Shown piece after piece: positions 17,116 through 25,531 of a DNA stretch of 64,000 nucleotides. The DNA is from CG2-30-46-19 sp034414555 (GTDB lineage: Bacteria > Chloroflexota > Dehalococcoidia > GIF9 > AB-539-J10): the NCBI GenBank assembly GCA_034414555.1, contig DAOUMA010000008.1, positions 62,001 to 126,000 of the forward strand, given 5' to 3'. Numbering within the stretch: position 1 is the stretch's first letter; each line of letters starts with the position of its first letter. A program made the translations under genes and the position numbers. The notes under the pieces are model-generated. The model saw only the letters and a program-made list of their open reading frames with translations, searched no databases and was not told the DNA's origin.

Positions 17116-18585
17116 ATGCCATTGAAAACCGCTGCAGAGTACATCGAGAGTCTGCGTAAGCTGAAACTGGACCTCTATCTACTTGGTGAAAAGGTGGAGA
17201 ATTGGGTTGATAATCCTATTATCAGGCCATCAATCAACGCTGTGGCGATGACCTACAAGCTTGCTCACGAGCCCAGAAACAAGGAGCTGGCAACCACGGA
17301 TTCGGTGCTTACCGGAAAGAAGGTAAACAGGTTTAACTCTCTCTTCAAGAGGACCGGTGATATGGTCAGTAAGGTAAGATTACAGAGGGAGCTGGGACAA
17401 AGGACAGGCTGTTGTTTCCAGAGGTGTGTTGGTCTTGACGCCATCAATGCTGTTTTTAGCACCACCTACGAAATTGACCGGGCGCACGGAACCGAGTATC
17501 ACCACAGGTTTAAAGAGTGGCTGGAGTATGTTCAACAGAATGACCTCTGTGTCCAGGGTGCCATGACCGATGTTAAGGGCGACCGGGCGGTGGCTCCCAG
17601 CAAGCAGGCTGACCCGGACATGTTTGTGCATGTGGTAGAGCGGAGGAGCGACGGCATCATCATAAGGGGGGCAAAAGCAAGTCAGACGGGAACCACAAAT
17701 TCACATGAAATGCTCATTATGCCAACCCTGAGAATGCGGGACGGCGATGAGGACTATTCCCTGAGCTGTGCTATACCAACAGACGCTGAAGGCGTACACC
17801 TCATCTATGGAAGACAGTCCTGCGATACGCGCAAGCTCGAGGAGGGTGACATCGATGTCGGTAACTACAGCTTCGGCGGGCAGGAGACACTGACTATCCT
17901 GGACAACGTCTTTGTCCCGTGGGACAGGGTTTTTATGTGCGGGGAGATCGAATTTGCCATTATGATGGTGGAGAGATTCGCCGCTTATCACCGGCAGAGC
18001 TACGGCGGTTGTAAGCCGGGCATAGCTGATGTGCTTATTGGAGCGGCGGCCTCAATGGCTGATTACAACGGGATACGCAGAGCCCCTCATATCAGGGAGA
18101 AGCTTGGGGAGATGATTCACCTCGCTGAAACGATACATGCCTGCGGACTGGCTTGCGCCTACGAGGGGTGGCAGACTATGTCCGGCAACTACCAGTCCAA
18201 CATCCTTTTAGCCAATGTATGTAAGCACAATGTGACGCGGTTTCCCTACGAGCTTTGCCGGCTTGCCGAGGACATAGCCGGCGGTATTCTGGTAACGCTG
18301 CCCTCCGAAAAAGACTTCAGGCATCCTGTGATGGGCAAATATATCGATAAGTACCTGAAGGGAATACCTGGTGTACCTACAGAGCACCGGATCCGCATGT
18401 TGACGCTCATCCACTCCATGACTTTTGGCCAGGTAGCTCCCAGTTATCGCACGGAGTCGCTGCATGGAGCTGGCTCGCCTCAGGCACAGAAAATTATGAT
18501 TGAGCGCGAGACGGATATGGACCTCAAGCAGAGGCTCGCCCGCAGCCTGGCCGGCATCGACAAAAGGGAAGACGTGACTGCTTAG
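17116..18585 (+). CDS. 4-hydroxybutyryl-CoA dehydratase / vinylacetyl-CoA isomerase family enzyme
   Basis: 489 residues of the HpaB/AbfD flavoprotein family. The sequence carries the [4Fe-4S] ligand pattern of the radical dehydratase and not of the monooxygenases: a CxxxC pair in GCCFQRCVG (Cys100, Cys104) and His292 with Cys299 in AYHRQSYGGC, matching the H-x6-C spacing known for the clostridial enzyme. FAD-binding segments follow the acyl-CoA dehydrogenase-like fold. The reaction would be dehydration of 4-hydroxybutyryl-CoA to crotonyl-CoA, as in aminobutyrate or succinate fermentation and some CO2-fixation cycles. No other gene of these pathways adjoins, so the exact substrate is open. GGGAGGTGAT lies before the start. 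Confidence 0.88.
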   Translation: MPLKTAAEYIESLRKLKLDLYLLGEKVENWVDNPIIRPSINAVAMTYKLAHEPRNKELATTDSVLTGKKVNRFNSLFKRTGDMVSKVRLQRELGQRTGCCFQRCVGLDAINAVFSTTYEIDRAHGTEYHHRFKEWLEYVQQNDLCVQGAMTDVKGDRAVAPSKQADPDMFVHVVERRSDGIIIRGAKASQTGTTNSHEMLIMPTLRMRDGDEDYSLSCAIPTDAEGVHLIYGRQSCDTRKLEEGDIDVGNYSFGGQETLTILDNVFVPWDRVFMCGEIEFAIMMVERFAAYHRQSYGGCKPGIADVLIGAAASMADYNGIRRAPHIREKLGEMIHLAETIHACGLACAYEGWQTMSGNYQSNILLANVCKHNVTRFPYELCRLAEDIAGGILVTLPSEKDFRHPVMGKYIDKYLKGIPGVPTEHRIRMLTLIHSMTFGQVAPSYRTESLHGAGSPQAQKIMIERETDMDLKQRLARSLAGIDKREDVTA

Positions 18586-18592
18586 TTTCCAT

Positions 18593-19339
18593 ATGAACAA
18601 ACATATCAAGGAGAAATTCATCCTGCTCTGGAAAAAGTATTTTGACGGTGCGGAACTCCCGGTTATTTTCTATTATACCAATGAAGAAGGACATGCCAGG
18701 CTGGTCGAGCCCGATTCGGTGCCCGGGTGCCTGATTGGGATATTAGTGGAGGTCAGGAAGGGGAGGTCTTTGTGTCTTAATGCGGACTCAGTCGGCTGTC
18801 CTGGGGGCAAACGATACCTTGGCTTTACGGAAGGGGTTATGCCAGACTTTGAATACTTCCTCTCCTACGGAATCCCTGGTAAGTTGACCGGTGAGCGCTA
18901 TTGCAAATCTCCGCAACTGGTCGCGGAAATAATGAAACGCTCGCCTGCGTTCAAAGCACCGGGACGCTTCATAATATTTAAAAGATGGGACAAGCTTGAG
19001 GAGTCAGACGACCCGGAGGTTGTTATCTTCTTTGCGGAGCCCGATGTTCTCTCTGGGCTTTTTACCCTGGCGCGTTTTGATGAAGCTGAGCAAAATGCCG
19101 TATTCACCCCCTTTGGCTCGGGCTGTTCCACAATTGTCCATTACCCGTATCTTGAACGAGATTCCGCCCGCCCCAGAGGAGTCATCGGAATGTTCGACCC
19201 TTCAGCGCGTCCTTCTGTTCCCAACAATGTGCTCACATTCTCAGTACCTATGAACAAGTTTGTCCGGATGGTTGAGAATATGGAGGAGAGCTTTCTCATC
19301 ACAGATTCATGGCGCAAGATACGAAAAAGACTGAAATAG
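18593..19339 (+). CDS. DUF169 family protein
   Basis: 248 residues matching the DUF169 family (conserved LPVIFYYTNEEG start, a Cys-containing CLNADSVGCPGGKRYLGF segment and the late VFTPFGSGCSTIVHYPY). Function unknown; the conserved cysteines could hold metal or an Fe-S centre. It starts 7 bp after the dehydratase-like gene without its own ribosome site, indicating translational coupling and a linked role. A decayed fragment of a homologous gene is found at 23404-23450. Confidence 0.85.
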   Translation: MNKHIKEKFILLWKKYFDGAELPVIFYYTNEEGHARLVEPDSVPGCLIGILVEVRKGRSLCLNADSVGCPGGKRYLGFTEGVMPDFEYFLSYGIPGKLTGERYCKSPQLVAEIMKRSPAFKAPGRFIIFKRWDKLEESDDPEVVIFFAEPDVLSGLFTLARFDEAEQNAVFTPFGSGCSTIVHYPYLERDSARPRGVIGMFDPSARPSVPNNVLTFSVPMNKFVRMVENMEESFLITDSWRKIRKRLK

Positions 19340-19422
19340 GCCGGAACGGAAGTCCATTTTGCCTGGCTGGCTCCGCTGAGATTCTTCTTGCCCGCCTTTT
19401 TTTATTGTCATCGCGAACGGGA

Positions 19423-19472
19423 AAATCCCTCTAAATCCCCCTTTAGAAAAGGGGGAGTAAGGGGGATTTGAC
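19423..19472. repeat. Hairpin repeat (CCCCCTTT family), copy 1
   Basis: Reads AAATCCCCCTTT...AAAGGGGGA...AAGGGGGATTT and folds on itself. A second copy is at 19616-19679. This kind of repeat is scattered through many bacterial intergenic regions. Confidence 0.8.
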
Positions 19473-19615
19473 ATCCTAGGAAAAGCAAAACTCAAAAATC
19501 AAAGGGCAAAATGGCGGAGCAAAAATGAAAAAGCGGTCAGCGATTAGCTGAAGGCTGATAGCTGAAAACTGCTAAACTGAACTTTGAATTTAGAGTATCC
19601 CGCATAACTTCGTAC

Positions 19616-19679
19616 AAAAATCCCTCTAAATCCACCTTTAGAAAAGGGGGTTCAACGCCCCCGTAAGGGGGATTTGACC
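19616..19679. repeat. Hairpin repeat (CCCCCTTT family), copy 2
   Basis: Same unit as 19423-19472 with an added GCCCCC segment in the centre. The 615 bp between the DUF169 and FKBP genes otherwise show no gene. Confidence 0.8.
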
Positions 19680-19954
19680 ATTTGGGAAGCAGTGAGATCA
19701 CAAATAGTTTCGTGACTAACTATAATTTGTCATTTTGCTTTTTTATCGGTGATGTTTAATATTGTTCGGAATTTAGTGCTTTGAGTTTAGGATTTACCCG
19801 GGGACTGGCCTATTTCATATTCTATAGCAATATTGTCAGCCGGCGAATGGGGGTGTAAAATAAATGCAGTACCTGGCGTAGAAGAGCCAGGATGTGCATA
19901 TGGCTCATTGGCTTGTTGTGCCGGAGCTAAATATAGGAATTGGAGGTAAGTGTG

Positions 19955-20464
19955 GTGAAATACCGCCATATTATTTTACTGGTAATTCTTCTACTGGGAG
20001 CAATACTGATATCAGGATGTAACGCAGGGCAGAATGCGGCACAAGCGAAGAACGGCGACACTGTCCAGGTGGATTATACTGGAACGCTGGAAAACGGCAC
20101 TGTATTTGATACATCGGTGGGAGGTGCACCTTTGAACTTTACTTTAGGTGCAGGTCAAGTGATTCCCGGGTTTGAACAAGCTGTCCTGGGGATGAAAGTC
20201 GGGGAATCGAAAACCGTTACCATTCCCGCGGATGAGGCCTACGGCCGGTACAATGATACCCTGGTAGTGGTAGTAAATCGAGAGGACCTTCCGGCGGACC
20301 TGAATCCAGAGGTTGGTCAGCAGCTGCAGGGGCCTCGACCAGGTGATGGAACAGGCGTAGGCACTATAACCAATGTCACTAACACGACGATAACAGTAGA
20401 TTTTAACTCCCCTCTTGCGGGGGAAAACCTGACCTTTGTAATTAAGCTTTTGAGCATACAATAA
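19955..20464 (+). CDS. FKBP-type peptidyl-prolyl isomerase, lipoprotein
   Basis: About 169 residues: lipoprotein signal (LLVILLLGAILISGC, lipobox Cys near residue 22), then an FKBP domain (VQVDYTGTLENGTVFDTS ... LGAGQVIPGFEQAVLGMKVGE) with the flap region typical of SlyD-like members. It should be an extracytoplasmic, lipid-anchored folding helper. I use the GTG at 19955 because GGAGG is 8 nt upstream; a TTG frame opens at 19940 and a GTG at 19952 is also possible. Confidence 0.88.
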   Translation: MKYRHIILLVILLLGAILISGCNAGQNAAQAKNGDTVQVDYTGTLENGTVFDTSVGGAPLNFTLGAGQVIPGFEQAVLGMKVGESKTVTIPADEAYGRYNDTLVVVVNREDLPADLNPEVGQQLQGPRPGDGTGVGTITNVTNTTITVDFNSPLAGENLTFVIKLLSIQ

Positions 20465-20523
20465 ATTACCTTTTATAAGGTTAAGTGGTAGCGTCGTCTG
20501 CTGGTCTGCTGTAAGATTCCAGC

Positions 20524-22224
20524 TTACCCGCCCTCTTCGTGGTATATGTACTTGCCGCCTCGCAGCCATGAGGCAACGCTGGCGACAAGACACACCACAG
20601 CGGAGAAGGTCATCACCTCGGTAATGCCGTGGTCAAAAGCCCCGGCGATAAGCTGTGGGAAGAAGGCTCTGGAGGTTATAGTCGCCACCTGCCCCGCGGA
20701 CAGGGTATGGAGCACTCCTGAAGGGATCAGCGTTCCCAGCGGGTTATAGCCCAGGAATGCCGCAAACAGGTATCCTATTGGCGGTATACCGGCCAGCTGT
20801 TGTGCGACCTGTGCGGGCACACCCTGTTGGGTAAGGCCGCTGAACATAGCCGCTGGCACCGAGGCAGTCATGCCGATGATGAGGAGGGAGAAAAAAATGC
20901 CGATGGACAGTGGCATCCCCATGTTATTGAGTGTCGCCCTCATGCCGGAACTTACGCCGCGATGTCTCGCCGGGACACTGTTCATTATCGCGGCTGTGTT
21001 CGGAGCTGCGAACATCCCCATGCAGATGCCATTGAACAGGATTAGTAGCGCGAACAGCAGATAGGGAAAGTCCACCGGCAAAAATCTCAGCAAGACGAAG
21101 CTGGCGGCAGCCAGTATCATCCCGCCGGTAGTGAAATAACGTGCCCCAAAACGGTCAGACAGCCAGCCGAAGAGTGGCCCGGCTAGCAGGAACCCCACGC
21201 CCATGGGTAACATGTAAATCCCTGCCCAGAGTGGCGTGACCTCAAAATCATATCCATGCAGCGGCAACCAGATGCCCTGTAGCCAGATGGCAAGCATAAA
21301 CATCAGCCCGCCCCGTGCTACGGATGCCAGGAACGCGGCTGCATTGCCCGCGGCGAAAGCGCGGATGCGGAATAAGTTGAGCCGGAACATCGGTGCTCGA
21401 ACACGCGCTTCGATAAGAATGAACACCGCAAGGAGAACAATTCCGCCGGCAATCATGCCCACCACGAATGGCGTTGTCCAGCTCATCGGGGAAGTGCCGC
21501 TGGGGCCAATGCCATAGGTGATGCCTACCAGTAGCATAATCAGGCCGGCAGCAAAGGTGAGATTCCCCCCCCAGTCGATAGTCTCTCTTTTCCGAATTCC
21601 TATCTCTCGGAGTGAGAGGTATGACCAGATGGTCCCGGCAATGCCTATGGGCACGTTGACCAGGAATACCCACCGCCACCCTATCTGGGCTAAAAGCCCA
21701 CCTGCCAGGATACCTAAGAGAGTGCCGACAATGAAAGCTACCTGGTTCAGCCCGAGGGCCATGCCGCGCTGATTTTCGGGAAAGGCGTCCGTCAGGATAG
21801 CCGCCGAGTTGGCAAACAAAAAAGCACCGCCGATACCCTGCACCAGCCGGAAGAGGATTAATTCCAGTGCTCCGGCGTCCCCCGTGCTCCAGGCAATAGC
21901 ACACAACCCGGAGCCGACGGTGAAGATGGCAAAGCCGAGGTTGTACATACGGGTGCGCCCGAACATGTCTCCCAGACGCCCGAAGGTGACCACGAAGACA
22001 GCTACAATTACCATGTAGCCCATGAGCAACCAGAGCAGATAGTTGAAGCTTTCTGGGGCTAGAGGGTTAATATTGATGCCTCTGAAGATGACCGGCAGTG
22101 CCAGCAGTATGCTCGTGCTGCTGAGCGAAACCATAAGCACGCTGAGTGTGGTGTTTGAAAGGGCGATCCACTTATAACGAGGCCCTACCTGGGGACCGGG
22201 AGTGGTTGTCGAGTCTCGTGTCAC
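20524..22224 (-). CDS. MFS multidrug exporter, DHA2 (14-TMS) family
   Basis: About 566 residues with 14 predicted membrane segments. The MFS loop motif GRLGDMFGRTRMY follows segment 2, and the exporter motif C is visible as LGLNQVAFIVGTLLGILAGG in segment 5. EmrB/QacA-type drug/proton antiporter. The GTG at 22224 follows AGGAG by 11 nt; a TTG frame starts at 22248. It lies 34 bp after the isochorismatase-like gene, so the two probably share a transcript. It is convergent with the FKBP gene. Confidence 0.88.
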   Translation of the reverse strand: MTRDSTTTPGPQVGPRYKWIALSNTTLSVLMVSLSSTSILLALPVIFRGININPLAPESFNYLLWLLMGYMVIVAVFVVTFGRLGDMFGRTRMYNLGFAIFTVGSGLCAIAWSTGDAGALELILFRLVQGIGGAFLFANSAAILTDAFPENQRGMALGLNQVAFIVGTLLGILAGGLLAQIGWRWVFLVNVPIGIAGTIWSYLSLREIGIRKRETIDWGGNLTFAAGLIMLLVGITYGIGPSGTSPMSWTTPFVVGMIAGGIVLLAVFILIEARVRAPMFRLNLFRIRAFAAGNAAAFLASVARGGLMFMLAIWLQGIWLPLHGYDFEVTPLWAGIYMLPMGVGFLLAGPLFGWLSDRFGARYFTTGGMILAAASFVLLRFLPVDFPYLLFALLILFNGICMGMFAAPNTAAIMNSVPARHRGVSSGMRATLNNMGMPLSIGIFFSLLIIGMTASVPAAMFSGLTQQGVPAQVAQQLAGIPPIGYLFAAFLGYNPLGTLIPSGVLHTLSAGQVATITSRAFFPQLIAGAFDHGITEVMTFSAVVCLVASVASWLRGGKYIYHEEGG

Positions 22225-22258
22225 TTTTCTTAAATCTCCTGCATTCAACTGCCTGACA

Positions 22259-22894
22259 TTATGACACGATTTGAACGCCCCAGACCTTAAGAATTTCCTC
22301 GTGGGTTACCACTTCGCACAGGCTTCTTAAGTTCGCCAGCGACCTCTCATGTGCGTCCTTGTTGGCTGAGGATACCCCATCGCTAACTATCACCACATAA
22401 TAACCCCGGTTCAATGCCTCTCTGGCAGAGGATTCAACGCCCCACTCCGTAGATATACCTGTGAAAACCAGTGTTTCTATGCCTCCATACCTGGCGATAT
22501 AGTCAAAATTCGTGCCTATAAATATGCTGGCCGTATTCTTGTTTAGGACGATGTCTTCCCGCAAAGGAGCTATCACCTCGGCGATTTCCAGCGCCTTTGG
22601 GTCATCACCAAAGGACGAGCGAAGTTGTTTTACATCCTTTATCCCTATTCGTTTCATCTGCTGGGCTAGCGCCGCCGGCGCCTGGAAGCGGGCAGGCAAA
22701 GGGGTTATTTTTGTATAGACCACCGGCACTTGAATCTTTCTCGCTGTCTGAAGCAGCGCTTCTACTGAGTTGAGAATCTCGTTTTTATTGAATACCCTGT
22801 TGACCAGCATATTTTGCATATCCCAAACTATCAGCAGCGAATGCTCTGGAGCTATAATATCGGGCAGTTCGGTGTAGAATTTACTTGTCGCCAT
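22259..22894 (-). CDS. Isochorismatase-like protein lacking the catalytic cysteine
   Basis: 211 residues of the cysteine hydrolase fold. The Asp of IVWDMQN and Lys of LNKNTASIF are kept, but the family position T..xCVExTAR reads STEWGVESSAREA, with Gly where the nucleophilic Cys normally stands. The expected hydrolysis (nicotinamide, N-carbamoyl amide or isochorismate) is therefore doubtful. It might still bind ligand or work by another residue. GGAGG is well placed before the ATG. Probably cotranscribed with the MFS exporter downstream. Confidence 0.82.
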   Translation of the reverse strand: MATSKFYTELPDIIAPEHSLLIVWDMQNMLVNRVFNKNEILNSVEALLQTARKIQVPVVYTKITPLPARFQAPAALAQQMKRIGIKDVKQLRSSFGDDPKALEIAEVIAPLREDIVLNKNTASIFIGTNFDYIARYGGIETLVFTGISTEWGVESSAREALNRGYYVVIVSDGVSSANKDAHERSLANLRSLCEVVTHEEILKVWGVQIVS

Positions 22895-23223
22895 GAGATT
22901 CCTCCTCTTTACTTCATGTTATGCCATATTCCTTACCAATAAAAATCAAGATGCCGAAAAGAAGACACGCAATGCCTATGAAAATTGACGGGCGTATAAA
23001 AATAATTGGTCGCATATTCACCTTCTTCATTTATTAAGGCTGTTTAATTTTCAAAAGCCTTGTTTTTAGCTTCGTCATGGTTGTCCCGGAAATTTCTCAC
23101 CCCCGAGCTTTGTAATGCGACCATTCAAGGTCGTGCAGCACGAGGCTAAAGCCTGGCACTACATTTTTAAACATCCGCTCATTATATCAATTGAAGCGTG
23201 CTTTTGCTATAAATGGTGGCGAT

Positions 23224-23340
23224 ATATTAGCGAAGGTAACGGGTTGTGCTGTGGTTGGTCTGGAAGGAGCCATAGTTGAGGTGGAGGTTGACATATCATC
23301 TGGATTGCCTTCGTTTGTCAATGTTGGGACGCAATGTTAA
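23224..23340 (+). pseudogene. 5' remnant of comM/yifB (Mg-chelatase-like ATPase)
   Basis: Translation gives ILAKVTGCAVVGLEGAIVEV followed by VDISSGLPSFVNVG and a stop, which is the N-terminal signature of ComM/YifB proteins. The start codon is ATA instead of ATG and the frame ends after 38 codons, where a protein of about 500 residues is expected. No other part of the gene is nearby. Confidence 0.75.
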
Positions 23341-23403
23341 CAAGAGTATTCCTTTTGAGCTGGCTTTGACTGAGTAAACGGATATACCCGCAATCAACTC
23401 CTG

Positions 23404-23450
23404 TCGGGGTGGAACTTCCGGTTAATTTCTATTATACCAACGAGGAAGGA
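23404..23450 (+). pseudogene. Fragment of a DUF169 gene
   Basis: Encodes VGVELPVNFYYTNEEG, matching residues 19-32 or so of the intact DUF169 protein at 18593 (AELPVIFYYTNEEG). It is bounded by unrelated sequence and by repeat copy B. Confidence 0.7.
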
Positions 23451-23452
23451 GT

Positions 23453-23509
23453 AAATTTCAGCAAGCAGCGATAAAATTCCCCAAGCCTGAACAAAATTGA
23501 CGTTTTGTT
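23453..23509 (+). repeat. Short interspersed repeat, copy B
   Basis: Second copy of the unit at 16906-16961, ending in AACAAAATTGACGTTTTGTT, whose 7-bp arms AACAAAA/TTTTGTT form a hairpin or operator. Confidence 0.7.
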
Positions 23510-23598
23510 ACATTACATTCTAGGCTTTTGTAAAATAGGTGGATACATAGAAAGGTTCATGACATATTGGAATTGCATTTCATCAGCTAGGACTTTAC

Positions 23599-24261
23599 TC
23601 ACGCAGGATTCCTAGCAATAAAATCACGCACACCTTGCACCATCAGAGCAACTTGTTCTTTTGAATATTCATTGTACTTGCCGTGTGCAGCATTGTTACG
23701 AAGCCCCAGCCACGCGGTGATACTTTTCTGGTCGAGTTTAGAATAAACGTTAGCGCCAGCGAGTTCTGCATTCAGACCATCGGCTTTCTTAGGCAGAGAC
23801 CCCTTAGTCACTGGGATACTATGAGCCTGACATAATTTTCGCAACTGCTCTTCAAGAACGCCACCGATTAGAACAGCTGCAGGGTCTTTGTAGCCTTCTG
23901 TAAGAAGATAGTCAGCCATCTCCAGAAAATCGCCAAAGATGTCCCCATGGATAATCTCGTAAACTGATCGTAGGTAACCTGCCTCGTAGTCGGTTCTTAG
24001 TGCTTTCAAAATACCGGGAAGGACTATTAAATTGTAAGCCTCATTCTCACCGTATTTCTTGAGAGCAGCGCGGGCATTCTCTGCATATCGGCTACCACGG
24101 GGAGCGAGCCGCTCTATAGCTGCGGCAAGTATCGTAACAAGCTCTGGCACTTCTGTGCCCAAGTCTGAGCAGTCATCATACTTGGAGCGTGACTTGGCCT
24201 TCGCCCATCTCTCAAGTGCTTTGTCGATCTGATTTAGAATAGCCTCTTGATTAATAGACAT
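23599..24261 (-). CDS. HEPN-like domain protein, last gene of the multi-ATPase operon
   Basis: 220 residues, all-helical in appearance. The C-terminal third has LGLRNNAAHGKYNEYSKEQV, where R-x4-H is the HEPN nuclease signature; the following helix VALMVQGVRDFI fits the fold. HEPN proteins are frequently RNases in toxin-antitoxin and phage-defence systems, though some are inactive. It starts 11 bp after the radical SAM gene, so it belongs to the operon. The assignment rests on the motif and helix pattern only. Confidence 0.7.
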   Translation of the reverse strand: MSINQEAILNQIDKALERWAKAKSRSKYDDCSDLGTEVPELVTILAAAIERLAPRGSRYAENARAALKKYGENEAYNLIVLPGILKALRTDYEAGYLRSVYEIIHGDIFGDFLEMADYLLTEGYKDPAAVLIGGVLEEQLRKLCQAHSIPVTKGSLPKKADGLNAELAGANVYSKLDQKSITAWLGLRNNAAHGKYNEYSKEQVALMVQGVRDFIARNPA

Positions 24262-24272
24262 TGTCTGACCCC

Positions 24273-25040
24273 TTAACGCGGCGCATTATATGAAAAAGCA
24301 AGATGATCCTCATACGGCTCCATTGCCTCGCGATGGAAGATAGCTTCCTCCGGCTGTTCTATTATGTGCTTAAACTCGCCAACATCTTTGCCAAAAGCCT
24401 TCTCAAAGAATGGCCTTCTCGGCCCCACCACACCGTGAGTAGCGTGAAGAATGCATTGTATACCTCTTAGTTGTCTCTTAGTCCAATTTGGACTGATATA
24501 TTTCCTATCTTTCGCATCAAGAGGTATGTACCGCATTGGGAAGGAGAAGATACTAAGGCCTAACTCCTCATTAAGTTCTATATTTATAAGAAGTCTTTTA
24601 TAAAAGTCTTTCGGGCAATCATCAAAATTGAACAATATGTAATTGGATAGATGCCTGATTCCGTACTTATGAGCTAAGCGCACTTTCTCTATATAGAGTT
24701 TTTCAAACTTAATGTTGTCAAAAGCTATTCGTAGTGGTTTGAGGGCCAACTGACTGAGAAGTTCCATCTTACCTTCGTCAAGTAGCCGTGCATCAACACC
24801 TTGGTTAAAATCAAGATACCGATAAGCATTCCCAAACCTAGCTCCTTTTTGGAATCCGTACTTCTTTATCTCCTCAACTATGCGTGGAAACTCAGCAGAA
24901 GCCAAGACATTGTTGTCGAGCAATATGAGGTCTTTCTTGTCAGGATCCAACTGTTGCTCTAAAGGTATAAAGGGTATAAAGTGCGGCTCTAACCTGTGTA
25001 CAGCACAGTAAGGGCAGTGGTTTATGCAACCTTTAGTCAT
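24273..25040 (-). CDS. Radical SAM domain part of a frameshifted B12-binding/radical SAM protein
   Basis: 255 residues starting with the radical SAM cluster motif CINHCPYC (CxxxCxxC) at residues 5-12, followed by a TIM-barrel-like region. The preceding frame (25037-25531) is the matching N-terminal domain. At the junction one extra G in the GG run (CC at 25045-25046 on the plus strand) would give ALGYMTKGCINHCPYC, the normal continuous sequence of such proteins. As written, the two frames overlap by ATGA, so separate translation is still conceivable. Substrate unknown. Sits in the multi-ATPase operon. Confidence 0.75.
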   Translation of the reverse strand: MTKGCINHCPYCAVHRLEPHFIPFIPLEQQLDPDKKDLILLDNNVLASAEFPRIVEEIKKYGFQKGARFGNAYRYLDFNQGVDARLLDEGKMELLSQLALKPLRIAFDNIKFEKLYIEKVRLAHKYGIRHLSNYILFNFDDCPKDFYKRLLINIELNEELGLSIFSFPMRYIPLDAKDRKYISPNWTKRQLRGIQCILHATHGVVGPRRPFFEKAFGKDVGEFKHIIEQPEEAIFHREAMEPYEDHLAFSYNAPR

Positions 25041-25531
25041 ATATCCAATGCTGTGTTGTTCGTGTAATACTCGTACACATCATTGGTTAGAGCATAGTCA
25101 GGTTTCAACCTGTCAACCTCTTCCCAGAGACCAAAGTGTGGAGCTATGCCTGTTTCCCTTTCAATGTCTGCTTGCAAGAGCGATGCAAGTATGCCTCCAA
25201 CTTTTATGTTGTCATTCTTAAGCTTGTTACGCTGATAAAATTTAATAGTTTCTATAGTCCTTTTCCATTGGAAGGTGAACAGAGTGGCTATGTAGATGAT
25301 GTCCCATCTCTGGTCTCTTATTGCGGCACTGGTTCCTTTGTAGAAAACGACCTCATCACCATGCGATTTGTGATAGGTTGAGATTTTCATTAGACCGAGG
25401 GGAGGATACTTTACTTTATAGGCTGGCTCTACAAGTAGAACTCTTTTCGGCCTGTTAATCAAAATATGTGGGCCTTCTTCAATATTAGGAGCCAGCTTGT
25501 ACTGCTTAGTTACTGTTATTTCAGTGCTCAC
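25037..25531 (-). CDS. B12-binding-like N-terminal part of the same radical SAM protein
   Basis: 164 residues resembling the cobalamin-binding domain of B12-radical SAM enzymes: PKRVLLVEPAYKVKYPPLGL, GDEVVFYKG and the strand WDIIYIATLFTFQW. The axial DxHxxG motif is not seen, as in many members. Its stop overlaps the start of the radical SAM half by 4 bp, and its own start overlaps the 403-residue gene by 4 bp. Probably one original gene with 24273-25040, about 420 residues long. Confidence 0.72.
   Translation of the reverse strand: MSTEITVTKQYKLAPNIEEGPHILINRPKRVLLVEPAYKVKYPPLGLMKISTYHKSHGDEVVFYKGTSAAIRDQRWDIIYIATLFTFQWKRTIETIKFYQRNKLKNDNIKVGGILASLLQADIERETGIAPHFGLWEEVDRLKPDYALTNDVYEYYTNNTALDI

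Noticed and set aside
19423..19679. A CRISPR array
   Set aside because: There are only two units, each self-complementary, with no regular spacer length and no cas gene anywhere in the window.
21248..21904. A 218-codon open frame on the minus strand
   Set aside because: It is an out-of-frame shadow inside the MFS exporter gene; it lacks hydrophobic periodicity and known motifs.
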